Assembly: GCA_023391955.1 (NCBI GenBank)
Contig: JAEWAA010000435.1
Span: 1-12,336 of the forward strand
Direction of reading: 5' to 3'
Length of the DNA: 12,336 nucleotides
Origin: Bacillota bacterium
Lineage (GTDB): Bacteria; Bacillota; Bacilli; Paenibacillales; NBRC-103111
Shown here in pieces: positions 1 to 7,864 of the stretch; positions within the stretch are counted from its first letter, which is position 1; each line of letters begins with the position of its first letter. The notes under the pieces were generated by a model that had not been told where the DNA came from, made no database searches, and saw only the letters and a list, made by a program, of their open reading frames with translations. Position numbers and translations under genes: made by a program.

Positions 1-579
1 GAGCTGGTGCGTTTGAACCATGAACTGCTGCGCGACTACCGGAATCCGGTGCAGATTGCCGGCGATTATTACAAGAAGACGGCCCATCTGGACCCGGTAA
101 GCCGGATGCAGTATATCGATATGAACCTGTGGATGCCCGGAGATATTCTCATGAAGGCGGACAAAATGACCATGGCCCACTCCCTGGAGCTGCGGGTTCC
201 GTTCCTGGACACGGAGCTGTTCGAGCTGGCCCGGCGGATTCAGGTGAACCACCGCATTGCCGGCGGCACCACCAAGTACGTCTTCCGCAAAGCCATGGAG
301 GGCATTATTCCCGACTTTATCCTGAACCGCCCCAAGCTCGGGTTCCCGGTGCCGCTCCGTGACTGGCTGAAGGGCCCCAATGCGGGCCGGATGCTGGAGG
401 AAATCAAAGCCAGCGGCATCGACACCCTGGTGCATATGGGTGAGGTGGAGCAGCTGTTTAAGCTCCATCGCGACGGAGTGCAGGATTCCGCCAGACGGCT
501 GTGGGTCATTTATATGTTCGCCCTCTGGCATGCCACATATATCCAGGAACAGCCCAAGGCTTCTTTTGCCGCTGTGTAG
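1..579 (+). CDS. asnB: asparagine synthetase (glutamine-hydrolysing), 3' part
   Basis: This is the C-terminal 192 residues of a class-II glutamine-dependent asparagine synthetase; the gene starts before the window and base 1 is a first codon position. The enzyme transfers amide nitrogen from glutamine to an AMP-activated aspartate in the cytoplasm. What is visible belongs to the C-terminal ATP-pyrophosphatase/synthetase domain: the conserved stretch DKMTMAHSLELRVPFLD (near window residues 57-73) and RPKLGFPVPLRDWL (near 110-123) are hallmark segments of AsnB proteins. The N-terminal glutaminase domain is outside the window. The stop is TAG at 577-579. The next gene is 216 bp away, so this gene probably ends its own transcript. 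Bacillales carry several paralogues (AsnB, AsnH, AsnO) and this fragment cannot separate them; I use asnB as the generic name. Confidence 0.93.
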   Translation, partial: ELVRLNHELLRDYRNPVQIAGDYYKKTAHLDPVSRMQYIDMNLWMPGDILMKADKMTMAHSLELRVPFLDTELFELARRIQVNHRIAGGTTKYVFRKAMEGIIPDFILNRPKLGFPVPLRDWLKGPNAGRMLEEIKASGIDTLVHMGEVEQLFKLHRDGVQDSARRLWVIYMFALWHATYIQEQPKASFAAV

Positions 580-795
580 TTGCAAACGAAGCTGGGAGTC
601 TAAATATTCATGTGGAAGGACTGGGAGGGAAGGAGTGGCTTGAGGGCGAGTTTTTTGGCGGCTTTGAACCCTTATAATCCTAATCAATCAAGGCCGACAA
701 AACGTGTTTGAGCATCCAAGGCACTCCTTTCCCGGTAAGGAAAGAAACCAGATGAATATAATTCCGGACAGACTCCCCAGGAAGAAGGAGGCAGT
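580..795 (+). promoter_or_regulatory. intergenic leader of the HAD operon with candidate -10 boxes
   Basis: No gene is visible in this 216-bp gap. A weak hairpin at about 638-650 followed by six T (651-656) could be the asnB terminator, but the stem is only four to five pairs. Two perfect TATAAT boxes lie at 673-678 and 757-762. Neither has a convincing -35 at 16-18 bp. The second would start transcripts near 769, giving a short leader before the ribosome binding site GAAGGAGG (784-791). A small hairpin CTTTCC/GGAAAG (727-732/739-744) sits between the two boxes. The promoter assignment is inference. Confidence 0.3.
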
Positions 796-1560
796 ATGGG
801 AACAAATCTCGGACCCTACCGGCTGATTGCGCTGGATTTGGACGGAACGCTGTTAAGTGAAGAGAAGGAAATCTCCCTGGAGAACAAAAAGTGGATTGCC
901 GAAGCCCGGAAGGCAGGGGTAACCGTTATGTTTTCCACCGGACGGGGCCGCCAGAGCGCCATGAATTATGTGGAGGAGCTGGCCTTGAACAGCCCGTTGG
1001 TCTTGGTGAACGGCAGCGAAATTTGGGAAAACCCTGAAACACTCCTGAAGCGCACGGAAATGCCTGTGGATTGGGTAAGAACCTTCCGGCAGATGGCCCT
1101 GGACTACGATGTGTGGTACTGGGCCTACACGGTGGAGGGCATTCTCAACCGGGATAACTGGCCTGCCAAGGCGGAGACAGAGGATGGCCTGATCTGGCTG
1201 AAATTCGGCTTTTATACCGAAAATGAGCGGAAGCTGAAGGCCCTCCGGACCACTTTGGAGGCGCGGGGGGATCTGTCCATCACCAATTCCCATCCCTGCA
1301 ACATCGAGCTGAATCCCCTTGGGGCGGACAAAGGCAGCGGCGTGCGTCAGGTATGCGGTCTGCTGGGTATAGAAATGTCGCAGGTCATTGCTATGGGAGA
1401 CAGCTTCAACGACCTGTCCATGATCCGGGAGGCCGGACTTGGGGTGGCAATGGGCAACGCTCAAGAGGAGATCAAGTCCCTGGCGGACGTGGTCACCTCC
1501 ACCAATGAAGAGGACGGCGTAGCCGAGATTATCCGCAAATACATCTTCCACATGGAGTGA
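796..1560 (+). CDS. Cof-type HAD-superfamily (IIB) phosphatase
   Basis: A 254-residue HAD hydrolase of the Cof/IIB subfamily, cytoplasmic enzymes that dephosphorylate small phospho-metabolites such as sugar phosphates and flavin precursors. All four catalytic motifs are present: motif I LDLDGTLL (nucleophile D14 and acid/base D16), motif II STGRG (S47-T48), motif III Lys in GADKGSG (K179), and motif IV GDSFNDLSM (D202, N205, D206). The C2B-type cap lies between motifs II and III, near residues 85-170. The length is normal for the family. The ATG is chosen because GAAGGAGG lies 4 bp upstream. It is the first gene of an apparent operon; its TGA overlaps the start region of the DUF456 gene. Substrate cannot be told from sequence, because Cof proteins are promiscuous. 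Confidence 0.94.
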   Translation: MGTNLGPYRLIALDLDGTLLSEEKEISLENKKWIAEARKAGVTVMFSTGRGRQSAMNYVEELALNSPLVLVNGSEIWENPETLLKRTEMPVDWVRTFRQMALDYDVWYWAYTVEGILNRDNWPAKAETEDGLIWLKFGFYTENERKLKALRTTLEARGDLSITNSHPCNIELNPLGADKGSGVRQVCGLLGIEMSQVIAMGDSFNDLSMIREAGLGVAMGNAQEEIKSLADVVTSTNEEDGVAEIIRKYIFHME

Positions 1561-1565
1561 TGCTT

Positions 1566-2054
1566 ATGACCATGACAGTCATTGCGTGGATTCTGGTTGT
1601 GGCGCTTTTTGCAGTGGGCCTGGCAGGCGCTATTTTCCCTGTGCTTCCGGGAGTGCTGGCGATTTATGCCGCGTTTTTCGTGTATGGCTTTATGATCCGG
1701 TTCAGTGATTTCGGTTTTTGGTTCTGGCTGATCCAGACCACCATCGTGGTCGCGGTATTTGTGGCGGATTATGCCATAAGCGCCTGGGGTGTGAAGAAAT
1801 TCGGGGGAACCCGGGCTTCGGTCATCGGCAGCACCATCGGGATCATTCTCGGCCCCTTCGTTATTCCCGCCTTCGGTTTGCTGCTCGGTCCGTTTCTTGG
1901 TGCGGCTATCGGGGAGTTTATCGTGGTCAAGGATTGGAACGCGGCCTTCAAGGCAGGGCTTGGCGCGCTGGTCGGATTTTTCTCCAGCACCGTGGCCAAG
2001 ATTTTGCTCCAGCTTCTGATGATCATTGTTTTTATTATTGCTGTAATCTGGTAG
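1566..2054 (+). CDS. DUF456 family integral membrane protein
   Basis: A small, very hydrophobic protein of the DUF456 family (B. subtilis YqgC-like), function unknown. It has about four to five membrane segments. The glycine-rich helix GLAGAIFPVLPGVL near the N-terminus and the repeated pattern GSTIGIILGPFVIPAFGLLLG-like in the middle, rich in small residues, are typical of the family; this pattern suggests tightly packed helices. The reading frame is open from GTG 1557, and ATGs occur at 1560, 1566 and 1572. I choose 1566 because GGAG (1554-1557) is 8 bp upstream; ATG 1560, overlapping the preceding TGA, is the alternative. Either way it is translationally coupled to the HAD gene. The flippase gene follows after about 43 bp, so all three probably share a transcript. 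Family call is firm, role is not known. Confidence 0.85.
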   Translation: MTMTVIAWILVVALFAVGLAGAIFPVLPGVLAIYAAFFVYGFMIRFSDFGFWFWLIQTTIVVAVFVADYAISAWGVKKFGGTRASVIGSTIGIILGPFVIPAFGLLLGPFLGAAIGEFIVVKDWNAAFKAGLGALVGFFSSTVAKILLQLLMIIVFIIAVIW

Positions 2055-2097
2055 GGCGGGTTTTGCAAACAGACCCTAAGAAAGTGTGGAAGCCAAC

Positions 2098-3756
2098 ATG
2101 TCGAAGGATTCACTTGTAAAAGGCACCCTGATCCTGGCTCTGGCTGCTCTTGTGGCCAGGGTTCTTGGGGTTGTCCAGCGGATTCCCCTGGTTTATCTCA
2201 TCGGAGATACCGGAATGGCAACCTTCGGGATTGCCTTTAATATTTATACGCCCCTGTTGACCATTGCCACAGCGGGCATTCCCAGTGCGCTCAGCAAGCT
2301 GGTTTCGGAAAAAATGGAGCTGGGCCAATACGCCGAGGCCGACCGGATTTATAAGGCGGCGGTGCGGTTTGCGCTGGTGGCGGGTCTGGTTATGACCGCC
2401 CTCCTGATCGTGCTGGCCCCATGGTACGGGGAGCAGATCTCCAAGGACCCGGACGCCGTGATGTCCATTCGGGCGCTGGCCCCGGCTTTGCTGCTGTTCC
2501 CGCTCATCGCCATGATGCGCGGGTATTTCCAGGGCCGCCAGATGATGATGCCTAACGGCATGTCTCAGATCATCGAGCAGATTGCCCGGTTGATCACCGG
2601 CGTCGGTCTGGCGTTCCTGCTGCTGGAGATCGGTTGGGGCCATGTGTGGGCCGTAGCCGGCGCCTCCTTCGGCGGGGTTATGGGCAGCGTAGGCGCTGTG
2701 GCTGTGCTGATGTGGTACATGCTGAAGCTCCGCCGGGAGGATGCCCGGGAGGGTATCATCCAAGCGGCCAAGGAAGGGCGCGCCGCCGCTGAAGCGGTGA
2801 GCTACAAGCGGATCTACGCCAATATTTTCCGGGTATCCGTGCCGATCGTTCTGTTTTCCATGACGGTTCCGCTGATTTACTTTATTGATTCATCTACAGT
2901 CATTTCCCTGCTGGAAGGACAGATGGGCTACGGCTCAGCCAAGGAGCTGCTGGGAATTCTGGCCGGACGTGCCCAGTCTTTGGCGGGTATCCCGATTATT
3001 CTGGCTATCGCCCTGAGCCAATCCATCGTGCCGATTGTATCCTCGGCTTATGCCCGCAAGGATATGACACAGGTCCGGCAGCAGGCGGCCAAGGCCCTCC
3101 AGCTGTCTGTGATTACCGGGTTGCCGGTGGTGCTGGCTATTGCCATTGCCGCCCGTCCCATTAACACCATGCTGTTCCCTATGGACCAGTTTAAGTATCT
3201 GGTAAACGAAAACGGCAACGGCATTATTGCCTTCCTCACGGTTACCGCCATGTTCCAAATTGTGATGCAAACCTCCGGCTCCATCCTCATGGGAATGGGC
3301 CATATGCGGCCGTTGGTCATCAATGTGTTCATCGGTCTGGCCTGTAAGCTGGCAGGCAGCTATCTTCTGGCACCTTTCTTCGGGATTTACGGAATCATGT
3401 CTGCCACTGCTCTGTGCTTTATTGTGATGATGGTGCTGAATCTGTGGATTCTGCGCCGCAAGGTGGATTATGTGATTTATCCGCCGCGGAAGTGGCTGGG
3501 CATTGCTGCTACCACCTGCATTATTGTAGCCGTTTGTCTGCCCTTGGAATGGCTGACCCACCGGACCATCACCTGGTTCCCGGATAAGCTGGATGCTCTG
3601 GTAAGCGGGGCGATCACAGGGGGTGTGGCGATTCTTCTGTATCCTCTGCTGCTGATGGCAAGCCGGGTGTATACCCGGGAGAACGCGGAGGATCTGCCTC
3701 CCGCTGTCCGCAAGCTGCTGGCGAAGCTGGGCCGTCTGATGGGGAAACGGGCTTAG
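2098..3756 (+). CDS. MOP-superfamily lipid flippase, YtgP/MurJ-like polysaccharide biosynthesis protein
   Basis: A 552-residue multi-pass protein of the MATE/MOP (MurJ, Wzx, SpoVB) exporter superfamily, with about 14 membrane helices. It resembles B. subtilis YtgP, which flips lipid II for peptidoglycan synthesis, in length (about 540 aa) and in motifs: an N-terminal GTLILALAALVARVLGVVQR helix, MMRGYFQGRQMMMPNGMSQI after the third helix, then SYKRI-FRVSVPI entering the second half, and RDA-rich cytoplasmic loops. Paenibacilli have several paralogues (SpoVB, YabM and YkvU types), so lipid II versus another undecaprenyl-linked substrate stays open. ATG 2098 is preferred over an in-frame GTG at 2086, because a GGAAG lies 5 bp before it and the protein then begins MSKDSLVKG, as related proteins do. 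It is the last gene of the HAD operon, and the convergent DUF2515 frame overlaps its final 143 bp. Confidence 0.88.
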   Translation: MSKDSLVKGTLILALAALVARVLGVVQRIPLVYLIGDTGMATFGIAFNIYTPLLTIATAGIPSALSKLVSEKMELGQYAEADRIYKAAVRFALVAGLVMTALLIVLAPWYGEQISKDPDAVMSIRALAPALLLFPLIAMMRGYFQGRQMMMPNGMSQIIEQIARLITGVGLAFLLLEIGWGHVWAVAGASFGGVMGSVGAVAVLMWYMLKLRREDAREGIIQAAKEGRAAAEAVSYKRIYANIFRVSVPIVLFSMTVPLIYFIDSSTVISLLEGQMGYGSAKELLGILAGRAQSLAGIPIILAIALSQSIVPIVSSAYARKDMTQVRQQAAKALQLSVITGLPVVLAIAIAARPINTMLFPMDQFKYLVNENGNGIIAFLTVTAMFQIVMQTSGSILMGMGHMRPLVINVFIGLACKLAGSYLLAPFFGIYGIMSATALCFIVMMVLNLWILRRKVDYVIYPPRKWLGIAATTCIIVAVCLPLEWLTHRTITWFPDKLDALVSGAITGGVAILLYPLLLMASRVYTRENAEDLPPAVRKLLAKLGRLMGKRA

Positions 3757-5101
3757 CCCCGCCCAGGGTTTGGGGTATGGCCGCCTTGAGGGCGGCTGTC
3801 AGCTCCAGCTTGTACAAGCCAAGACAAACCTCACCGGTCATATCCAAGGCCTGGGGCGCCTTGGCAGGGCCGAAAGGAAGGGTCTGGGCCTGCTCAACGA
3901 ACCAGTCGGCACCGCCGGGAGCGGCAAAGGGCTGATCCGCCCAAACATCGGTAAGCCGCGGACTATAGAAGGGCCGGACACCTGCCCGTACACCATATCC
4001 ATGAAGCCTCTCTGCCGGCGGAACTGCCGGTGGGGAGGCTTTTTGCGCGGCTGCGGTATAGAGCGCAGGATGGTAATCCGCCCGAGAGCCGGTGTGGGGA
4101 CGGGCGGCGGCAAAAGCATGGACCCCATCACGGATGATAGGGTTGCCGAACAAAATGCCGTAAAGAGCCTTGCCCACCTCGATGCGCTCGCGCAAATCGG
4201 AGAAACGCTCCAGGGTTAAGCCGCTGAGCCGCCATGCCGTTCGGCTGTCCGTTCCGTCCTGCGTGATCCGCCGATACGGGAACAGTACCTGGGTTTCCTG
4301 GAGCTGGGCTTGGAAACGGAAGGCCGGTTTCTCCAGCACACGCTGCCGGAAATAACGATGCTGCACAACTCGGCCTTCGATAAAATGCTGCTCGTTCATG
4401 ATGAGGCAGATGGTGAGGGGGACGGGTTCGGGGCTGCTCCAGAAGCGCTCCCATACCGGTTGCATAAAACGGGAAACCCCCAGCTGCGGCAGCAGATGGA
4501 ACAAAGGTCTGCCCACCCGCCGGCTTTCCCCGTACAACAGAAGCTGGGGGTAGGCGTCGTGGAAAATCAGGGCGTTGGAGCGCTCCAGAAACCTGAATAT
4601 GTGCCCGCGCTCTTCCGGGGACAGAAGCTGTGCCATCAGGTCACCCGCCAAATCCGTCATGCTCCAGCCCCCGTTGCGGGAGACCATGTGAGCAAGGAAG
4701 GACCAATGGATCTCAGGATGCTGCTGATAGTAATCCCAATAAGCGGCGGTCCGTGTGACATTGTTTCGGTTGGCCTCGCCGGTTTGCCTGCGAATGGCAA
4801 GGACCAGGGACATTTCGTCAGTGGAAAGGGCTTCGCTGCCGCGGGCTGCGTGGCCAGCGTCGACGTCCAGGACGGTTTCACGTTCGCCCGGCTCAGACAG
4901 CATCTTCTGCCAGGCGTGTTGGAGATATGCGGTGTCCCCGGCAGACGGCAGTAGGGGGATGGACCGCCGCCGCATTACCCTGGAGTATCTCCGGCTGGAT
5001 CGGGTTTCGCGGAGGATACCCGGTGCGGATTTGACCCAGTAGAGCAGCCTGCGTGTTAGAGACAGGGGACGGCGGGGTCCGGATGGGTTAGCGGTTGGCA
5101 T
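3614..5101 (-). CDS. DUF2515 (YppC-like) protein with extended C-terminus
   Basis: A protein of unknown function in the DUF2515 family (B. subtilis YppC). The family core is recognisable by NNVTRTAAYWDYYQQHPEIH, then WSFLAHMVSRNGGWSMTDL and FRFLERSNALIFHDAYPQLL. The open frame reaches up to 5167, but the start is set at ATG 5101 because AAGGGAGG (5108-5115 on the opposite strand) lies 6 bp upstream; earlier ATGs at 5152 and 5167 have no such site. The product is then 495 residues, much longer than the roughly 320 I remember for YppC, with an Ala/Pro-rich tail. The last ~47 residues are encoded antisense to the flippase gene and look like low-complexity sequence (see findings), so the true end may be near 3753. 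No signal peptide or membrane helix is evident. Divergent from the lipoprotein gene. Confidence 0.82.
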   Translation of the reverse strand: MPTANPSGPRRPLSLTRRLLYWVKSAPGILRETRSSRRYSRVMRRRSIPLLPSAGDTAYLQHAWQKMLSEPGERETVLDVDAGHAARGSEALSTDEMSLVLAIRRQTGEANRNNVTRTAAYWDYYQQHPEIHWSFLAHMVSRNGGWSMTDLAGDLMAQLLSPEERGHIFRFLERSNALIFHDAYPQLLLYGESRRVGRPLFHLLPQLGVSRFMQPVWERFWSSPEPVPLTICLIMNEQHFIEGRVVQHRYFRQRVLEKPAFRFQAQLQETQVLFPYRRITQDGTDSRTAWRLSGLTLERFSDLRERIEVGKALYGILFGNPIIRDGVHAFAAARPHTGSRADYHPALYTAAAQKASPPAVPPAERLHGYGVRAGVRPFYSPRLTDVWADQPFAAPGGADWFVEQAQTLPFGPAKAPQALDMTGEVCLGLYKLELTAALKAAIPQTLGGAKPVSPSDGPASPAACGQREADPPRSPGYTPGLPSAAEDTEESPHPL

Positions 5102-5107
5102 AGGGAT

Positions 5108-5115
5108 CCTCCCTT
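5108..5115 (-). promoter_or_regulatory. ribosome binding site deciding the DUF2515 start
   Basis: AAGGGAGG on the minus strand, 6 bp before ATG 5101. This is the only good Shine-Dalgarno sequence among the possible starts of the frame, so it moves the start 66 bp inside the longest open frame. Confidence 0.75.
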
Positions 5116-5214
5116 CCTGGCTGCTGCACGGGTGGAGGGGGTTCGCTTTCATACCCGCTTTTCCCATGGTAAGATAAAGGGGAATTGATTAAATATATTG
5201 TAAAGGAGCGGTTT

Positions 5215-6663
5215 ATGTTGAAGCGTAAATTTGCGGCCTTGGGCTGTTCCATTGCCCTGGCCTCCTCTCTTGTGGCAGGCTGCGCGGCTGCCGGCGGTGT
5301 GGAACCGGATAAGGTGCTGCAGAATGCTTTTGGGGTAGTATCCTATGAGGGCTCTGGCTCCCTCTCCTTCCAGGTGAAGGCAGGCGAAGCGGCCAAGGGA
5401 TATCCCGACGCGGTGAAGCTGAACAATGCCGTGGTGGAATTGACCCATGTGAAGCAGCAGGACAAGACCAACAGCTCTGTGACCGGCGTTCTCAAAACCG
5501 GCTCCGGCAATATTCCTTTTGAAGCGGCCCAAGTCAACAAGGAGTGGGTAATCAAAGCAGAAGGCGCGTCCAAGCCGCTGGTGCTTGAGGATGCCCATGG
5601 ACAAACCCAGAAGGAGAGCGCAGCAGCTCCCGGCTTTGGCCTGGACTTCTCCTCCCTCAATGTGGAAAAGCTGCAAAATCATCTTGGTTCTATTTTGAGC
5701 TATGCGCCCACGCTTGATTCGCTGGCCGTGTCCGATGCCAACGCTACCATCAACGGCGAAGCACTCGCTCTGAAGAAGATTCATGCGGAGCTGAAGGGCG
5801 GCGAGCTGATCGGCATCCTCCAGAAAACCCTGTCCAACCTTTTGGCTGACGGCGAAAAAGGCGATGCGCTGATCCGCTCCATTATCGGCGACCTGGGTTA
5901 TGACGGGAACAATGCGTTTATGTTCAGCATCGTGAAGGAATCGCTGAGAAGCCTGGCGGCGGATGCTTCCGCGCTGGATGTTCTTTTCCCGGCAGGAGAA
6001 TTCCTGAACAACAACAATGTGCTGAAACTGGATTTGTATGTGGATGGGGCCTCCCAGATCCGCCGCACCGGCTTTGAGCTGGCGCTGAACGGGCTTCCCC
6101 AATTGGAGAATGGCGTAAGCGCGGTGACGATCACCGGCTCCTTCGACAGATGGAACATCAACGGCACCGTAACCGCCGACAAGCTGTCTGCGGAAGGCGG
6201 CATCAAGCTGTCCGAAGGCGGCGGGCTGGCCAAATATCTGCTTGCCCTGGACAAAAACTCCACTGCTCACAAGTTCCTGATGGAGGAGCTGAAGGTGAAC
6301 CGCAAGCATATCGTGCTTCCGCCGGTTGGCTCCGAAACTCCAACAACTGTGGTGCGCCCGTACCTGCAAGGGGACACTACCATGGTGCCGGTGCGTCTGG
6401 TGACCGAGCAGTTGGATGCGCAGGTGGGCTGGAATCCGGATACCTATGAGGTAACCGTAACCGACATCTGGTCCGGCAAGAAGGTGGAGTTCAAAATCGG
6501 CAGCACCACCGTGAAGGTGAATGGCGCAGAGCAAACACTGGATGCCAGCGCTGTATTGGGCGGAGACACCACTTATGTTCCGGTCCGGATCATCGCGGAA
6601 ACCTTCGGTGCGGAAGTGCTCTGGAACCAGGATACCTACGTAGTGACCATCGTCCGCAATTAA
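5215..6663 (+). CDS. lipoprotein with C-terminal copper-amine-oxidase-N-like stalk domain
   Basis: A 482-residue exported lipoprotein. The N-terminus has a positive start (MLKRK), a hydrophobic core and a lipobox LVAGC with Cys23 as the expected lipidation site. The C-terminal ~105 residues are a stalk domain of the copper amine oxidase N-terminal-like family (PF07833 type), seen as two repeats: DTTMVPVRLVTEQLDAQVGW ending DTYEVTV, and DTTYVPVRIIAETFGAEVLW ending DTYVVTI. Despite the name, this domain is a cell-surface module and does not imply copper or oxidase activity. The middle (about 30-370) is a soluble extracellular region I do not recognise. ATG 5215 is chosen because AAAGGAG (5202-5208) is 6 bp upstream; the frame is open from TTG 5185. 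It is monocistronic, closed by the terminator at 6702-6753. Likely a wall-associated protein on the outer face of the membrane. Confidence 0.88.
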   Translation: MLKRKFAALGCSIALASSLVAGCAAAGGVEPDKVLQNAFGVVSYEGSGSLSFQVKAGEAAKGYPDAVKLNNAVVELTHVKQQDKTNSSVTGVLKTGSGNIPFEAAQVNKEWVIKAEGASKPLVLEDAHGQTQKESAAAPGFGLDFSSLNVEKLQNHLGSILSYAPTLDSLAVSDANATINGEALALKKIHAELKGGELIGILQKTLSNLLADGEKGDALIRSIIGDLGYDGNNAFMFSIVKESLRSLAADASALDVLFPAGEFLNNNNVLKLDLYVDGASQIRRTGFELALNGLPQLENGVSAVTITGSFDRWNINGTVTADKLSAEGGIKLSEGGGLAKYLLALDKNSTAHKFLMEELKVNRKHIVLPPVGSETPTTVVRPYLQGDTTMVPVRLVTEQLDAQVGWNPDTYEVTVTDIWSGKKVEFKIGSTTVKVNGAEQTLDASAVLGGDTTYVPVRIIAETFGAEVLWNQDTYVVTIVRN

Positions 6664-6701
6664 TGCGGCGTTCCTTCTCAATGTGACATATTCAACAGCA
6701 A

Positions 6702-6753
6702 AAGCCGGTGCACCTGTCCCTCTCCAGGGATGGATGCACCGGCTTCTCTTTTT
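6702..6753 (+). terminator. bidirectional rho-independent terminator
   Basis: An 11-bp perfect stem AAGCCGGTGCA/TGCACCGGCTT (6702-6712/6735-6745) with a small inner hairpin TCCC/GGGA (6717-6720/6727-6730), followed by TCTCTTTTT. The A-rich flank before the stem (CAGCAAAAG) gives a T-rich tail on the other strand. It therefore serves both the lipoprotein gene (+) and the convergent SPFH/ribbon-helix-helix unit (-). Confidence 0.93.
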
Positions 6754-6777
6754 GCTATGCGGTAATCTGGGGATATG

Positions 6778-6963
6778 TCAGCTGTCCGTATTCTCCTCCG
6801 GGGCCGGCGGCTGGTTGGGAAGGCGCCCGGCCTTGCGCAGCGCTTCCCGCAGCACATACTCCAGGTGCCCGTTTACGCTCCGGAATTCGTCGGCGGCCCA
6901 ACGCTCCAGCGCTTCATACAGCTTCGGATCAATACGCAGGGGGAAGCTTTTTTTCGGTGCCAT
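6778..6963 (-). CDS. small ribbon-helix-helix (Arc/MetJ-type) DNA-binding protein
   Basis: A 61-residue protein with the ribbon-helix-helix plan. A short strand KKSFPLRI (residues 4-11) would pair in the dimer and contact the DNA major groove; helix 1 is PKLYEALERWAADE, and helix 2 follows the turn SVNGHLEYVLREALRKAG. A polar tail PNQPPAPEENTDS ends it. Such proteins are dimeric repressors, often antitoxins or autoregulators, but no toxin gene is adjacent. It starts 21 bp after the stop of the SPFH gene, with only a weak AAGG ahead of its ATG, so it is very likely co-transcribed and perhaps coupled. Its end sits right beside the shared terminator. Annotated homologues of this kind are often labelled Arc-family or HicB-like; binding site and partner are unknown. 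Confidence 0.83.
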   Translation of the reverse strand: MAPKKSFPLRIDPKLYEALERWAADEFRSVNGHLEYVLREALRKAGRLPNQPPAPEENTDS

Positions 6964-6984
6964 AGCTGGGCCTTATGCCGCTCT

Positions 6985-7827
6985 CTAATAAACCGAGCCG
7001 GTATTGATCACGGGGGACGCCGCTCTGTCCGAGACAATCGCCACCATGAGATTGTTGATCATCGCCGCCTTGCGTTCATCATCCAGTTCAATGACACCTT
7101 GCTGCTGAAGCTGCTGAATGGCCATCTGCACCATACCTACGGCTCCTTCCACGATCATCTGGCGGGCCGAGATAATGGCAGCAGCCTGCTGGCGCTGCAG
7201 CATGGCGCTGGCTATTTCCGTGGAGTAGGCCAGGTGTGTCAGACGGGCCTCCACAACCTCCACACCGGCGGCCATCAGGCGCTCCTGCAGCTCGCGGAGC
7301 AGTTCCCCGGCCACCTCGTCGGCATTGCCGCGCAGGGAATAACCGGAGAGCTCGAAGTTATCGTAGGGGTATTTGCTGGCGACATGGCGCAGAGCCGTTT
7401 CGCTTTGGATTTCCACGAATTGCTGATAGTTGTCCACATGGAACAGGGCTTTGGTGCTGTCCACCACCCGGAAGACGATCACAGCGGCAATCTCGATGGG
7501 GTTGCCCTCCACATCATTAACCTTCAGCTTCACACTGTTGAAGTTGCGGACCCGCAGGGATACCTTTTTCCGGTTGGAAAAGGGGACTGTAAGCCAAATG
7601 CCGCTGTCGCGGATGGTCCCCTTATAAGCGCCGAACAGGGTGACCACGTTGGCCTGATTGGGCTGGACCACCGTAAACATGGTGAGCAGCACCATAGCCG
7701 CCGTTTCCGCGAGAATACCCACCACAATCCACTCCACAACAAAAGCGTAGATGCCGCCCCCTATTAACAAAAGGAACAGCAGCAGTCCGATAAAGCCATT
7801 TCCCTTCCAAGCCGTTTTTTCCGTCAT
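6985..7827 (-). CDS. SPFH (stomatin/prohibitin/flotillin) domain membrane protein
   Basis: A 280-residue SPFH/Band 7 protein. Two closely spaced hydrophobic segments at about residues 12-30 and 33-52 anchor it. The SPFH domain follows (about 55-220), with the typical VVQPNQANVVTLFGAYKGTI entry, the DSGIWLTVPF loop, then VNDVEGNPIEIAAVIVFRV and ELQERLMAAGVEVVEARLTH. A Gln/Ala-rich helical tail (LQRQQAAAIISARQ, then IQQLQQQG) is expected to drive oligomerisation. SPFH proteins form membrane microdomain scaffolds and often hold proteases or other partners. The start ATG 7827 is chosen for its GGGAGGA site (7836-7842) 8 bp upstream; the frame is open to 7920. It heads a two-gene operon with the ribbon-helix-helix gene. 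Promoter and operator-like dyad lie at 7865-7920. Confidence 0.91.
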   Translation of the reverse strand: MTEKTAWKGNGFIGLLLFLLLIGGGIYAFVVEWIVVGILAETAAMVLLTMFTVVQPNQANVVTLFGAYKGTIRDSGIWLTVPFSNRKKVSLRVRNFNSVKLKVNDVEGNPIEIAAVIVFRVVDSTKALFHVDNYQQFVEIQSETALRHVASKYPYDNFELSGYSLRGNADEVAGELLRELQERLMAAGVEVVEARLTHLAYSTEIASAMLQRQQAAAIISARQMIVEGAVGMVQMAIQQLQQQGVIELDDERKAAMINNLMVAIVSDRAASPVINTGSVY

Positions 7828-7864
7828 CGATTCATTCCTCCCGTTCATGTTGGTTAAATCATTT

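Noticed and set aside
760..780. Possible fifth repeat copy (CCGGACAGA shared with the array at 8470)
   Set aside because: Only nine bases match; the rest of the 24-bp unit, including the CGnTATT block, is absent.
853..1551. A 232-codon frame antisense to the HAD phosphatase
   Set aside because: All HAD motifs are on the other strand; the antisense product has no family features.
3780..3796. GCCGCC/GGCGGC hairpin after the flippase gene as a terminator
   Set aside because: There is no T-tract, and on the other strand it simply encodes an AALKAA stretch of the DUF2515 protein.
5149..6681. A 510-codon open frame antisense to the lipoprotein gene
   Set aside because: It mirrors the lipoprotein gene, which has a signal peptide, ribosome binding site and domain; the antisense product is His/Gln/Gly-rich with no recognisable domain. 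Shadow of GC-rich codon use.
6775..7767. A 330-codon + strand open frame across the SPFH and ribbon-helix-helix genes
   Set aside because: It reads antisense to two well-supported genes and begins in the terminator region without a ribosome binding site.
6778..7827. Toxin-antitoxin module
   Set aside because: The small DNA-binding protein is antitoxin-like, but its partner is a membrane SPFH protein and no toxin gene is adjacent.
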